Of a stretch of DNA of 64,000 bases, positions 53,701-62,689 are shown piece by piece. Source of the stretch: Brasilonema angustatum HA4187-MV1 (lineage in GTDB: Bacteria > Cyanobacteriota > Cyanobacteriia > Cyanobacteriales > Nostocaceae). The stretch is taken from assembly GCA_019359695.1 (NCBI GenBank), contig JAHHGV010000007.1, positions 62,001-126,000 of the forward strand, in the 5' to 3' direction. The first letter of the stretch is position 1. Each line of letters begins with the position of its first letter. The notes below the pieces were generated by a model that saw only the letters and a list, made by a program, of their open reading frames with translations, made no database searches and was not told the origin of the DNA. Both the position numbers and the translations under genes were made by a program.

Positions 53701-56633
53701 AATTGCTGTGTCGCTGGCTGGATGTATTAGTAGAGCAAGGTCACCTACAGCAAGAGGAGGATTTATATACAAACCTTGTACTTTGTTCACCAGACGATCT
53801 CAATACTCTGGTAGAAGAAGTTAAAATCAGATGGGTAGATAGACCTCATACTTTAAATATCGTCACCGAATGTGGTGAAAATCTGCCATCAGTGCTACGT
53901 GGTGAACAAGAACCGTTGGGGTTGTATTTTTCTGCCGCAGAAAAAAGAGGAGGAAGTTCAAGTCCAGAATCACTGTTGGATACTTACTTTAAAAAAATCA
54001 TACGAGCAAGCATGGAACAGGTGGTGAAGTTATTGCCACCAGACGTAAACCTAAGAATTTTGGAAATCGGTGGTGGACAGGGTATTGTTACGACAGAATT
54101 GCTAACAGTGTTGCCGCCAAAACAAACAAAATATACTTTTACTGACGTGGGTGGCTGGTTCTTGAACCGCGCTCAAGAGAAATTTAGCGCCTATCCATTT
54201 GTAGAATATCGTTTCCTAGACATTCAGAAACCTCCAACTGAGCAAGGCTACTCTAACCACAGCGTTGATGTAGTGGTAGCAGTCAATGTATTACATGTAA
54301 CCCAGAACATGGGAGAAACCCTTAAGCATGTTCGCTCTTTGTTGGCTCCTGGAGGTTTTTTGCTACTTTGGGAGATAACTGAACCTCAATTAGAATTTGA
54401 CATCACCGATGGTTTGCTGATGAATCCGGTAGAGGATGAAGGACGCAGCCGAGGTAATCCATTTTTGTCAAAGGAACAGTGGCAGGAGGCACTACAAAAT
54501 CATGGGTTTGTTGAAGTTGCGGTTTTGTCGAATACTGAAGCTTTCGAGCATCATGTCTTCGTAGCTCAAGCTTCAGCATCGGCAGATTTATCGGCCCCTG
54601 CAGCTTTTACCATGTTGGTTGAGCCAAAAGATCCTAACCAGATGCGTCAAGTTTCATTAGACAAAAAGTCTGACATTGCCGATTGGTTCTACATCCCATC
54701 CTGGAAACGCTCTATGCCGCCGCAGCCTTTGAAATCTGCGGTTGAGACAACTCAGTCGGACTGCTGGTTAGTGTTTGTCGATGAGTGCGGCTTGGGTGAA
54801 ACAATGGTGAAGCGACTGGCACATTCGGGTCAGGATGTTATTACCGTCAAAGTCGGCGAGCAATTTAGTAGCCAAAAGGAATTTTCATCTAAATCATCTA
54901 AATATACATATACCATCAACCCTCGACAACGGGATGACTACGACGCCTTGCTCAAAGAACTTCGAGTACAGGGTAAGATACCAAAAAGGATTGTTCATTT
55001 ATGGAGTGTTACGCAGGATAGTCACGCCGAATCAGCAATTGAGTCTTTGGAAAAGGCTGAAGCTTTAGGCTTCTACAGTCTGCTGTTTCTTGCCCAAGCA
55101 CTTGGGGAAAATAATCAGACAGATTCCGTTGAAATTGGAATTGTGTCTAACAATATGCAGGAAGTGACAGGTTCAGAGGTGCTTTGCCCAGAGAAAGCAT
55201 TAGTTCTTGGACCTGTTAAGGTGATTCCCCAAGAGTACCCGAATATAACTTGTCACAGCATTGATGTCGTGATTCCCGCATCATATAGTCGGCAAGAGGA
55301 GCAACTTATAGAAGTGCTCCTAGCGGAACTTATAAGCCAAACGTCTGACCAAGTTATAGCTTACCGTAATACTCATCGCTGGGTGCAGCACTTAGAACCC
55401 GTCCGGTTAGAGGGAGCCGTTGAAGGGAATCCCCGCTTAAGGGAGAAGGGAGTTTACCTGATTACAGGTGGATTAGGAGGTGTTGGTCTGGCGAAGGCCG
55501 AATATCTGGCACAAACAGTACAGGCAAAACTAGTATTGATAGGGCGATCGCCTTTTCCTGATCGAGACGAATGGTCACAATGGTTATCCATTCATGATCA
55601 GCAGGATAGCGTCAGCCTTAAGATTCAGAAATTGCAGGCACTTGAGGCGTTGGGTGCCCAGATTATTGTAGTCAGCGCCGATGTTGCCAGCCTTGAACAA
55701 ATGTCTGTAGTACTCAAACAAGTCAATCACCAATTTGGTCAGATCCACGGGGTGATTCATGCAGCTGGAGTTTACGGGGGAGGTATGATTCAATTAACAA
55801 CAAAAGAAGCCGCAGCCAGTGCTTTAGCTCCAAAAGTGAGGGGAACACGAGTACTAGAAACTGTTTTCAAAGATACAGAACTGGACTTCTTTGTCATGTG
55901 TTCATCACTTTCTTCATTTCAGGGTACACCAGGGATGATGGATTATACGGCTGAAAACGCCTTCCTTGATGCCTTCGCTCACTACAGCGCTTTTCAAAAT
56001 GGCACTTTGACTAAATCTATAAACTGGGATAGATGGAATAGTTTAGGTATGGCAGGTGCCGTTGAAGCACGGCATAGGCAAATAACAGGGGAAGATCTGA
56101 CGGCAGGAATGACCTATGAAGAAGGCATTGAGGCGTTTAGACGTATTCTGCACAATAGTACAGTACCTCAGCTAATAGTATCAACACAAGATTTTCAGGC
56201 TAAGATTCAGCCAAAGAAATCTATCAAATCTTTGGAAGAGGAATTAGCGCAAATGAGTCGAGCGAAATCAACTCACAAGCGCCCTAATCTGGCAAATGCT
56301 TATGTTGCTCCCCGTAATGAGGTTGAACGCACTCTAGTTGATATTTGGCAACAACTTTTAGGTATTGAACTCTTAGGCATTCATGACAACTTTTTTGAGT
56401 TGGGAGGAGACTCTTTGTTTGCCACTCAGCTTGTTTCTCAGCTATGTAAAACTTTCCAGATAGAACTGCCTTATAAAAATTTCTTCGATTCACCCACCGT
56501 AGCTGAACTAGCTGAGGTTATTGTACAAAAACTGGCTCAGCAGACTGATGACGAAGCACTGGCTCAAACCTTAGCGGACATTGAGCAACTATCGGAGGAT
56601 GAGGTACTTACAATACTTGCCTCGCAACAGTAG
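50766..56633 (+). CDS. Type I PKS, C-methylating: KS-AT-MT-KR-ACP
   Basis: The protein has 1955 residues. KS (10-435) shows Cys in QTACSTSLVA, His in IEAHGTGT and KTNIGHLD. AT (535-830) has GHSIGEY and HAFHS, so malonyl-CoA. The C-methyltransferase (about 890-1270) has SAM motif ILEIGGGQG, FTDVGGWFL and LLAPGGFLLLWE. KR (1300-1750) has TGGLGGVG, CSSLSSFQG and DYTAEN. ACP (1845-1920) has LGGDSLF. It is expected to add an alpha-methyl, beta-hydroxy unit after Thr. It starts inside the stop codon of the Thr module (ATGA). It also carries an extra acidic tail after the ACP (DDEALAQTLADIEQLSEDEV). Confidence 0.94.
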   Translation: MNSPIASPTINGSEIAIIGMAGRFPGAKNVEAFWQNLQNGVESISFFSDEELLSSGIEKAVLSDPNYVKARAVLEDVELFDASFFGFNPREAEVSDPQQRLFLECAWQAIENAGYNSETYEKSIGVYAGTSINSYFFNLYSNQNIINSVDSFQLLIGSDKDFLTTRVSYKLNLTGPSYTVQTACSTSLVAVHLACQSLLNGECDMALAGGVSISASRKAGYFYKDGAIGSKDGHCRAFDAKAQGTVSGEGVGIVVLKRLEDALADGDTIHAVIKGSAINNDGSFKVSYTAPRIDTQAKVIRTAQVVAEVEPETITYIEAHGTGTSLGDPIEIAALTQAFRSSTEKKGFCAIGSVKTNIGHLDAAAGVTGLIKTVLALKHQKIPPSLHFEQPNPQIDFANSPFYVNSTLSEWKTNGIPRRAGVSSFGIGGTNAHVILEEAPAIETSATSRPWQLLLLSAKTSTALETATTNLTTHLQQDPDLNLADVAYTQSVGRRAFDHRRMVVSQDINDAVKALSTIDPQRVFTHYQQPSNRPVVFMFSGQGTQYVNMGRELYQSEPIFTQAVDNCCELLKPHLGLDLRHVLYPNEAQKDRATEQLQQTFVAQAALFTIEYALAQLWMAWGVHPETMIGHSIGEYVAATLAGVFSLEDALALVAIRGRLMQQLPTGEMLSVQLPEQEVQPLLGTEMSLAASNGPAYCVVSGPTGAIERLHQKLQDKGVGCRQLHTSHAFHSPMMEPILEPFSHSLQKVTLNPPKIPFVSNVSGTWITTAEATDPKYWVKHLRQTVRFSSGIAELIKTHERILLEIGPGQTLSTFAKQHHVDELVVLTSLRHPQDQHSDVAFLLNTLGRLWLFGVKVDWSGFYANEQRHHIPLPTYPFERQRYWIEPQKQALLGGQLQPRPTATQLWKSLVEAGKVQACASITSVDEQTYLANKQLLDNLCTAYINLALRNNGAFSNSNDQYSLEELFEQYHIIPRYRQLLCRWLDVLVEQGHLQQEEDLYTNLVLCSPDDLNTLVEEVKIRWVDRPHTLNIVTECGENLPSVLRGEQEPLGLYFSAAEKRGGSSSPESLLDTYFKKIIRASMEQVVKLLPPDVNLRILEIGGGQGIVTTELLTVLPPKQTKYTFTDVGGWFLNRAQEKFSAYPFVEYRFLDIQKPPTEQGYSNHSVDVVVAVNVLHVTQNMGETLKHVRSLLAPGGFLLLWEITEPQLEFDITDGLLMNPVEDEGRSRGNPFLSKEQWQEALQNHGFVEVAVLSNTEAFEHHVFVAQASASADLSAPAAFTMLVEPKDPNQMRQVSLDKKSDIADWFYIPSWKRSMPPQPLKSAVETTQSDCWLVFVDECGLGETMVKRLAHSGQDVITVKVGEQFSSQKEFSSKSSKYTYTINPRQRDDYDALLKELRVQGKIPKRIVHLWSVTQDSHAESAIESLEKAEALGFYSLLFLAQALGENNQTDSVEIGIVSNNMQEVTGSEVLCPEKALVLGPVKVIPQEYPNITCHSIDVVIPASYSRQEEQLIEVLLAELISQTSDQVIAYRNTHRWVQHLEPVRLEGAVEGNPRLREKGVYLITGGLGGVGLAKAEYLAQTVQAKLVLIGRSPFPDRDEWSQWLSIHDQQDSVSLKIQKLQALEALGAQIIVVSADVASLEQMSVVLKQVNHQFGQIHGVIHAAGVYGGGMIQLTTKEAAASALAPKVRGTRVLETVFKDTELDFFVMCSSLSSFQGTPGMMDYTAENAFLDAFAHYSAFQNGTLTKSINWDRWNSLGMAGAVEARHRQITGEDLTAGMTYEEGIEAFRRILHNSTVPQLIVSTQDFQAKIQPKKSIKSLEEELAQMSRAKSTHKRPNLANAYVAPRNEVERTLVDIWQQLLGIELLGIHDNFFELGGDSLFATQLVSQLCKTFQIELPYKNFFDSPTVAELAEVIVQKLAQQTDDEALAQTLADIEQLSEDEVLTILASQQ

Positions 56634-56800
56634 TTAATTGAGGTAGGAAATTCAAGCAAGTGTTTTTTTCAAACACATTGGCACTCTATTAATAATAAAA
56701 AGAATGGCAGATTATATTGCTGATAATGATTGTGATAACAACTTTGCTAAAACAAGACATTTTGTTAGCTCAGAAAAAAAATGAAAGCAATAGTTTTAAA

Positions 56801-58372
56801 ATGAGTGATCTTTCCCAAAAAATTGCTGCTCTTTCCCCAGAGAAACTTAAGCTTCTTGCACAACGGCTAAGCAAGAAACAAGGGGACATAGTCTCACAAA
56901 CACAAATAAAATGCCAAAGTCGCGAAACCAACTCATTCCCCCTATCCTTTGCCCAGCAGCGCCTGTGGTTTCTCGACCAGTTGCAGCCTGGTCATAGCGC
57001 CTACAATATCTTCCAGTCCATGCGCCTGACAGGATGGCTGAACGTGACAGCGCTAGAGCAAAGCTTCAACGAAGTCATCAGGCGTCACGAAGTTTTAAGA
57101 ACCACATTCACTACAGTGGATGGTCAATCGATACAAGTTATTGCTCCGACCCTGACTTTCAGACTACCAGTGATAGACTTGCAAGAACTTCCCAAAGACA
57201 AGAGGGAAGCTGAGGTTCTGCGACTTGCTCATCAAGAAGCTCAACACTCCTTCAACTTAGCCAAAGGTTTTTTACTCCGAGTTACTCTACTGCGGCAAAC
57301 CGAGACAGATCATGCGTTATTGTTAACAATGCATCACATCATATCTGACGGCTGGTCAATAGGCGTGCTTATTCGTGAGATCGCAGCCCTTTACGAAGCC
57401 TTTTCTCTGGGAAAACCCTCACCGCTTCCTGAACTATCCATCCAGTATGCAGACTTTGCCGTTTGGCAGCGACAATGGTTACAAAAAGAGCAACTAGAAA
57501 CTCAACTTGCTTACTGGAAGCAGCAACTGGGTGGTAAACTAGCTGTACTGGAACTCCCCAGCGATCGTCCCCGACCAATAATCCAGACTTTCTCAGGAGC
57601 AAGAGAATCTCTGATGTTACCCAAAAGCTTATCCGAGAAGCTTAAGGCTCTGAATCAACGCCAAGGCATTACGCTATTTATGATACTGCTTGCAGCGTTT
57701 GGAACTTTGCTTTTTTGGTACACAGGGCAAGAAGATATCGTCGTGGGTACTGATATCGCCAACCGCAATCAAGTCGAGACTAAGGGATTAATCGGGTTCT
57801 TCGTCAACCAACTAGTGTTACGCACGGATTTGTCCGGAAACCCTACCTTTCTAGAGTTGTTGGAACGAGTACGCGAAATGACACTGGAAGCCTATACTCA
57901 CCAAGATCTGCCCTTTGATAAACTGATAAATATTCTGAATCCGAAACGGGAGTTGAATCGCTCACCGTTGTTTCAGGTCAAAATCGTTTTAGAGAATACC
58001 CAAACTCCGTCCTTGGAACTTTCAGGTCTAAGTATTAGCCCTTTGAATGCTCAAAAAAAGACAACGCAACTTGACTTACTCCTAGAGCTAGCAGAAACAG
58101 AGCAAGGAATAACTGGAGCGTTGGAGTACAATACAGATTTATTCGAGGCTACCAGCATAGTCGAAATGCTAAGAAGCTTTGAAGCTATTTTATATAAAGT
58201 TGCAACACAGCCTGAAGCAAGGCTGAATGAGTTATTAGAAATTCTTACTGAAACGCACAAGCAACAACAGTTCATCCAAAAAAGGAAGCAAAAAGAGGGG
58301 TGTCAGCAGAAGTTAAAAACTGTCAAGAGAAAGGTTTTTCATGCCACAACTGAAACTGGGAAGATAAAATGA
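56801..58372 (+). CDS. Stand-alone NRPS condensation domain
   Basis: This is a single C domain of about 523 residues with a short N-terminal docking-type helix (MSDLSQKIAALSPEKLKLL). Core motifs are LSFAQQRLWFLDQLQ, RRHEVLRTTF and HHIISDGWSIG. It should join the polyketide chain from the C-methylating PKS to the amino acid on the last NRPS module. The start is uncertain: in-frame TTG 56717 and ATG 56726 lie upstream, no clear ribosome-binding site favours any of them, and 56801 fits the family N-terminus best. The C-terminal tail (QQKLKTVKRKVFHATTE) resembles the N-terminus of the adjoining hydroxylase. Its stop overlaps the hydroxylase start (ATGA), so the pair looks like a split version of the C-TauD fusion at 28.3-30.7 kb. 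Confidence 0.9.
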   Translation: MSDLSQKIAALSPEKLKLLAQRLSKKQGDIVSQTQIKCQSRETNSFPLSFAQQRLWFLDQLQPGHSAYNIFQSMRLTGWLNVTALEQSFNEVIRRHEVLRTTFTTVDGQSIQVIAPTLTFRLPVIDLQELPKDKREAEVLRLAHQEAQHSFNLAKGFLLRVTLLRQTETDHALLLTMHHIISDGWSIGVLIREIAALYEAFSLGKPSPLPELSIQYADFAVWQRQWLQKEQLETQLAYWKQQLGGKLAVLELPSDRPRPIIQTFSGARESLMLPKSLSEKLKALNQRQGITLFMILLAAFGTLLFWYTGQEDIVVGTDIANRNQVETKGLIGFFVNQLVLRTDLSGNPTFLELLERVREMTLEAYTHQDLPFDKLINILNPKRELNRSPLFQVKIVLENTQTPSLELSGLSISPLNAQKKTTQLDLLLELAETEQGITGALEYNTDLFEATSIVEMLRSFEAILYKVATQPEARLNELLEILTETHKQQQFIQKRKQKEGCQQKLKTVKRKVFHATTETGKIK

Positions 58373-59424
58373 AAAATTTAGAATCAAAAAATTCTAGTCT
58401 TAGGCAGCAGTTACGGTCTATCAAGCGGAAAGCACTCAGCGTTACACAAGAAGAATTGATTTTGACACGTGAGCTACAGACTGGAAACAGCCTGCCTCTC
58501 GTGGTAGAACCGACTGCGGAGCAAATCGACTTGGCAGATTGGACTGAGGGTAACCGGAAATTTATAGAGACAAAATTGCTCAAGCACGGTGCTATACTTT
58601 TTCGAGGATTTAATATTAGTGCAGCACCAGCATTTGAGCGATTTGCTCTGACAATTTGCTCAAAATTATTTAATGAGAATGGTGAACATCCCCGAGAAAC
58701 GCTCAGGGCTAATGTTTATACGCCAGTCTTTTACCCTGCGGATAGACAGCTGTTATGGCATAACGAAAATTCCTTCAACCATCGTTGGCCAATGAAAATT
58801 TTGTTTGGCTGTCGTCAACCAGCCCAGCAGGGAGGAGAAACACCAATTGTTGATAGTCGTAAGGTTTTTGAGCTAATCAACCCTAAAATTAGAGACCGAT
58901 TCATCGAAAAGAAAGTTATGTATCTGCGAAACTACGGGGATGGATTAGGACTTAATTGGGAAACTGTTTTTCGGACTAAAAATCGCTCAGAAGTAGAAGC
59001 CGCATGCACAAAGGCAGGAATAGACTTTGAATGGAAAGATGGTAATCGACTGCGGACTCGTGCTGTTCGACCAGCAGTGATTAAACACCCTAAAACAGGT
59101 GAGATGTCTTGGTTTAATCAAGCGCAACATTGGCATCCAGCTTGCTTAGACCCACAGACTCGAAAATCGCTATATTCATCGCTCCAAGAAGAAAATTTGC
59201 CCCGAAATTGCTATTACGGTGATGGGACTTCTATTGAAGACTCTTTCATGGAAGAAATCTGTCAAATTTATCAGCAGTTGGAAGTATGTTTTCCTTGGGA
59301 ACAAGGAGACGTATTAGTGCTAGATAACGTGTTGACCGCTCATGGGCGCAATCCATTTGTCGGTAAGCGACAACTTTTGGTCGCAATGGGCGACTTGACA
59401 AGTTTTGAAGATATTAGAGATTGA
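58369..59424 (+). CDS. TauD/SyrP-like Fe(II)/2-oxoglutarate hydroxylase, module 3
   Basis: The protein has 351 residues. The triad His131-x-Glu133 (LWHNENSF) and His325 (TAHGRNPF) falls at exactly the same positions as in the 20.7-kb hydroxylase, which shows close paralogy. It shares the block RLRTRAVRPAVIKHPKTGEMSWFNQAQHWH and the YYGDGTSIED segment. The basic N-terminus (LRQQLRSIKRKALSVTQEEL) matches the tails of upstream C domains. The predicted role is beta-hydroxylation of the amino acid on the T domain of the next protein, with its interface domain. The start overlaps the C-domain stop; 15 bp separate it from the next gene. Confidence 0.86.
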   Translation: MKNLESKNSSLRQQLRSIKRKALSVTQEELILTRELQTGNSLPLVVEPTAEQIDLADWTEGNRKFIETKLLKHGAILFRGFNISAAPAFERFALTICSKLFNENGEHPRETLRANVYTPVFYPADRQLLWHNENSFNHRWPMKILFGCRQPAQQGGETPIVDSRKVFELINPKIRDRFIEKKVMYLRNYGDGLGLNWETVFRTKNRSEVEAACTKAGIDFEWKDGNRLRTRAVRPAVIKHPKTGEMSWFNQAQHWHPACLDPQTRKSLYSSLQEENLPRNCYYGDGTSIEDSFMEEICQIYQQLEVCFPWEQGDVLVLDNVLTAHGRNPFVGKRQLLVAMGDLTSFEDIRD

Positions 59425-59439
59425 GGGTGGGAAGGAACA

Positions 59440-62400
59440 ATGCCAAATCAAGTTCAGGGCTTTCAGCTTTCTCCACAACAAAAGCGTCTTTGGTTGTTAC
59501 AGCAAGATAGTAAAGCTTATCATGCCCAGTGTGCTATTCTTATTGAAGGAAATATCAAAGTAGACGTCTTGAAAGACGCTTTACAAATTGTTGTCAATCG
59601 AAATGAAATTCTTCGTACTACCTTTCACCGTCCCCGTGGTATCAAACTACCTATTCAGGTGATAAAGAATGACAGCATTGTATCATTACATGAGTATAAT
59701 CTTGAAAATAAAGATTCTCCAGAAAAAGAAATAGGGACTCTTTTGCAAAAGGCAAAAGCACAGAATTTAAACTATGAAAAAGATGAATTATTACAAACAG
59801 AATTGGTAAGTTTATCGCTGCAAAGATATGTTTTACTTATAAGTTTGCCAGTTCTTTGTGCAGATAGTACAACACTGAAAAATTTAGTTCGTGAAATCAG
59901 TCAGTGCTATGCTGCCTGTTTACAGGGTAAGATACTAGACAATGAGCCTCTGCAATATGCCGATCTGGCTGAATGGCAAAATGAATTACTTGAGGCAGAG
60001 GAGACTACAGCAGGAAGAAAGTATTGGCGTCAGCAGGATATTTCTGCTCTCGATACTTTAAAACTAAGCAGCGAAAATCATTCGACGGAGAAACTGGAGT
60101 ATGAACCCCGATTTCTAACATTGCCGATTCAGCCTGATTTAACTTCAAAAATCGAAGTGCTCACCCAGAAGTATAAAACTTCAACTTCTGTATTCTTGCT
60201 GACTTGTTGGCAAATCTTACTCTTGCGTTTAACCGGACAATCAGACTTTATCATTGGCATAGCCTGTGATGGACGGAATTATGAGGAACTCATAGAAGCT
60301 TTAGGATTATTTGCCAAATATTTACCACTTTCTTGTCACCTGGAAGAAGACTATACATTTACTACAGGTCTGGACCAGGTTAACAAATCTTGTGATGATA
60401 TATATGAATGGCAGCAGAGTTTTGCTTGGGAATTAATTGCTGAAACGCAAGAGTCGGAAATAAAACAACCTTTCTTCCCATTTTGTTTCGAGTTTGAGGA
60501 AGCTTTAACCAAGTATTCTGTTGCTGACGTAACCTTTTCAATTGACAAACAATACGCCTGTATTGACCGATTCAAGGTCAAACTTTCCTGCATTCGTCGG
60601 GAAGATTCACTCACTACCGAATTTCACTACGACTCTCATTTATTTGGTACAGATGACATTCAACGCCTAGCTGAACAATTTTATACTTTGTTAGCAAGCG
60701 TCATCCACAATCCAGAAGTCTCAATTAGTCAGTTAGAGATTCTCAGCCCTACAGAGCGTCAGCAACTGCTAGTCGAATTTAACAATACAAAGACCTACTT
60801 CCCAACTGACAAGTGCATTCACCAATTGTTTGAGGCTCAGGTAGAACGAACACCGCACGCCGTTGCCGTTGTGTTTGAAGAGCAACAACTTACCTACGCA
60901 CAGCTCAACGCTAAAGCTAATCAACTAGCTCAGCATTTGCAACAGTTGGGAGTTGGAACAGAAGTTTTGGTAGGAATATGTGCGGAGCGATCGCTCTGGA
61001 TGGTCATCGCTTTGTTGGGTATCCTTAAAGCTGGTGGAGCTTATGTACCCCTAGACCCTTCTTATCCGGCGGAACGTCAAACTTTTATCATTACCGATAC
61101 CCACACACCTTTACTGTTGACACAGGAACATCTAGCGGCTAGCTTACCAACAGATGGAATTCAACTTATTTGCATCGATACTGAGTGGTCAGTTATTGCC
61201 AAACAAAAAACCGAAAATCCAGTCAGTCAGACAACTGCTCTTAATCTAGCTTACGTCATTTATACCTCTGGCTCTACTGGTAAGCCAAAAGGAACTTTAA
61301 TACCTCATCGAGGACTGGTTAATTATTTAAGTTGGTGTACACAGGCGTATACTGTTGAGCAAGGGGTAGGAACGCTAGTTCACTCACCTCTTGGATTTGA
61401 TCTGACTATCACGAGTCTCTTTTCACCCTTACTGGTGGGTCGTCGAGTAGAGCTTCTACCTGAAAATCAAGGAATTGAGGCTCTTTCCAGTGCTTTACGT
61501 CGCAGTTCTCACTTAAGCCTTGTCAAGATAACACCCTCTCACTTGGAATTGCTCCAGGGACAGTTATCACCTCAAGAAGTAGCAGATCGAACTCGATCCT
61601 TCATTATTGGTGGCGAAAACCTGTTAGGCGAAAAGCTTGCCTTTTGGCAAGATTTTGCCCCCAACACTATGCTCGTTAACGAATATGGTCCAACGGAAAC
61701 CGTAGTTGGCTGCTGCGTTTATCAGGTACCAAACGACCAGCGTTACTTAGGGTCAATTCCCATTGGTAAACCAATTGCTAATACCCAACTTTATGTACTA
61801 AATCAATACTGGGAACTAGTGCCCATAGGCGTAGTCGGTGAACTGTATATAGGTGGGTTAGGACTCGCCCGAGGCTATCTGAACCGACCTGAACTGACTG
61901 CTCTAAAGTTTATCCCAAACCCATTTAACAACGAACCAGGGGAGCGCCTTTACAAAACAGGCGACTTAGCTCGCTACCGACCAGATGGGACTCTTGAGTT
62001 CCTTGGACGTCTCGACAACCAGGTCAAAATCCGGGGCTTTCGTATTGAGTTAGGAGAGATTGAGGCTGTAGTGAATCAACATCCAGGAGTGCGGGAGGCT
62101 GTCGTCTTAACTCGCGAGGATGTAAATAACGAGAAACGTTTAGTAGCCTATGTTGTGACCAACCAACAGCTAGTTTCTTCCACAACTGAACTGCGCCGCT
62201 ATCTGCTAGAAAAGCTGCCTGGGTACATGGTGCCTTCGGCTTTCGTGAAGTTGGACGCTTTGCCATTGACACCCAACGGCAAGGTGGACTATCGGGCGTT
62301 ACCTGAGCAAGCTCAGCCCGATTTGGAAGAATCTTATGTGGCTCCTCAGTCCGAGCTTGAGCAAATGATTGCAAATATATGGCAAGGAGTACTGCACGTA

Positions 62401-62673
62401 GATAAGGTAGGTATTGATCACAATTTCTTTGATCTCGGCGGTCACTCATTATTAATGGTTCAAGTTCATAGCAAATTACAAGGAGCCTTAAACAAAGATA
62501 TATCAGTACTTGAAATGTTTCAATTTCCAACTATAAGTAGATTGGCAAAGCATTTAAGTCAAGAGCAAAAGGAAAAGCCTTCTTTGTCAGAAAGCTATGA
62601 CATAGTTGAAAGTCGTAGAGAGTCCAGGAAACAACGAAGGCAACTTAGGCAAGAACATCAAGCAACGAGTTAG
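59440..62673 (+). CDS. NRPS module: Interface-A(Asp/Asn)-T
   Basis: The protein has 1077 residues. The interface domain (about 5-430) has SLPVLCADSTTL in place of HHxxxDG. The A domain (458-960) has YVIYTSGSTGKPKGTL; by eye the code is DLTKIGEVGK. It differs from the two Asp modules at one pocket position (Glu instead of His) and is closer to the classic Asn code than to the Asp code. The region around the A4 motif (FDLTITSLF) also differs from the ADLGNTVIF of the other two, so this A domain has a different history. The T domain (about 990-1060) has LGGHSLL, and the tail is basic. GGAAGGAACA precedes the ATG. The upstream hydroxylase and C domain complete the module; a PKS follows. Confidence 0.92.
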   Translation: MPNQVQGFQLSPQQKRLWLLQQDSKAYHAQCAILIEGNIKVDVLKDALQIVVNRNEILRTTFHRPRGIKLPIQVIKNDSIVSLHEYNLENKDSPEKEIGTLLQKAKAQNLNYEKDELLQTELVSLSLQRYVLLISLPVLCADSTTLKNLVREISQCYAACLQGKILDNEPLQYADLAEWQNELLEAEETTAGRKYWRQQDISALDTLKLSSENHSTEKLEYEPRFLTLPIQPDLTSKIEVLTQKYKTSTSVFLLTCWQILLLRLTGQSDFIIGIACDGRNYEELIEALGLFAKYLPLSCHLEEDYTFTTGLDQVNKSCDDIYEWQQSFAWELIAETQESEIKQPFFPFCFEFEEALTKYSVADVTFSIDKQYACIDRFKVKLSCIRREDSLTTEFHYDSHLFGTDDIQRLAEQFYTLLASVIHNPEVSISQLEILSPTERQQLLVEFNNTKTYFPTDKCIHQLFEAQVERTPHAVAVVFEEQQLTYAQLNAKANQLAQHLQQLGVGTEVLVGICAERSLWMVIALLGILKAGGAYVPLDPSYPAERQTFIITDTHTPLLLTQEHLAASLPTDGIQLICIDTEWSVIAKQKTENPVSQTTALNLAYVIYTSGSTGKPKGTLIPHRGLVNYLSWCTQAYTVEQGVGTLVHSPLGFDLTITSLFSPLLVGRRVELLPENQGIEALSSALRRSSHLSLVKITPSHLELLQGQLSPQEVADRTRSFIIGGENLLGEKLAFWQDFAPNTMLVNEYGPTETVVGCCVYQVPNDQRYLGSIPIGKPIANTQLYVLNQYWELVPIGVVGELYIGGLGLARGYLNRPELTALKFIPNPFNNEPGERLYKTGDLARYRPDGTLEFLGRLDNQVKIRGFRIELGEIEAVVNQHPGVREAVVLTREDVNNEKRLVAYVVTNQQLVSSTTELRRYLLEKLPGYMVPSAFVKLDALPLTPNGKVDYRALPEQAQPDLEESYVAPQSELEQMIANIWQGVLHVDKVGIDHNFFDLGGHSLLMVQVHSKLQGALNKDISVLEMFQFPTISRLAKHLSQEQKEKPSLSESYDIVESRRESRKQRRQLRQEHQATS

Positions 62674-62689
62674 TAGAAGGAGTCTCAAA

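Noticed and set aside
62024-62530. 168-codon minus-strand frame
   Set aside because: Antisense to the A-T portion of the last NRPS; no recognisable protein features.
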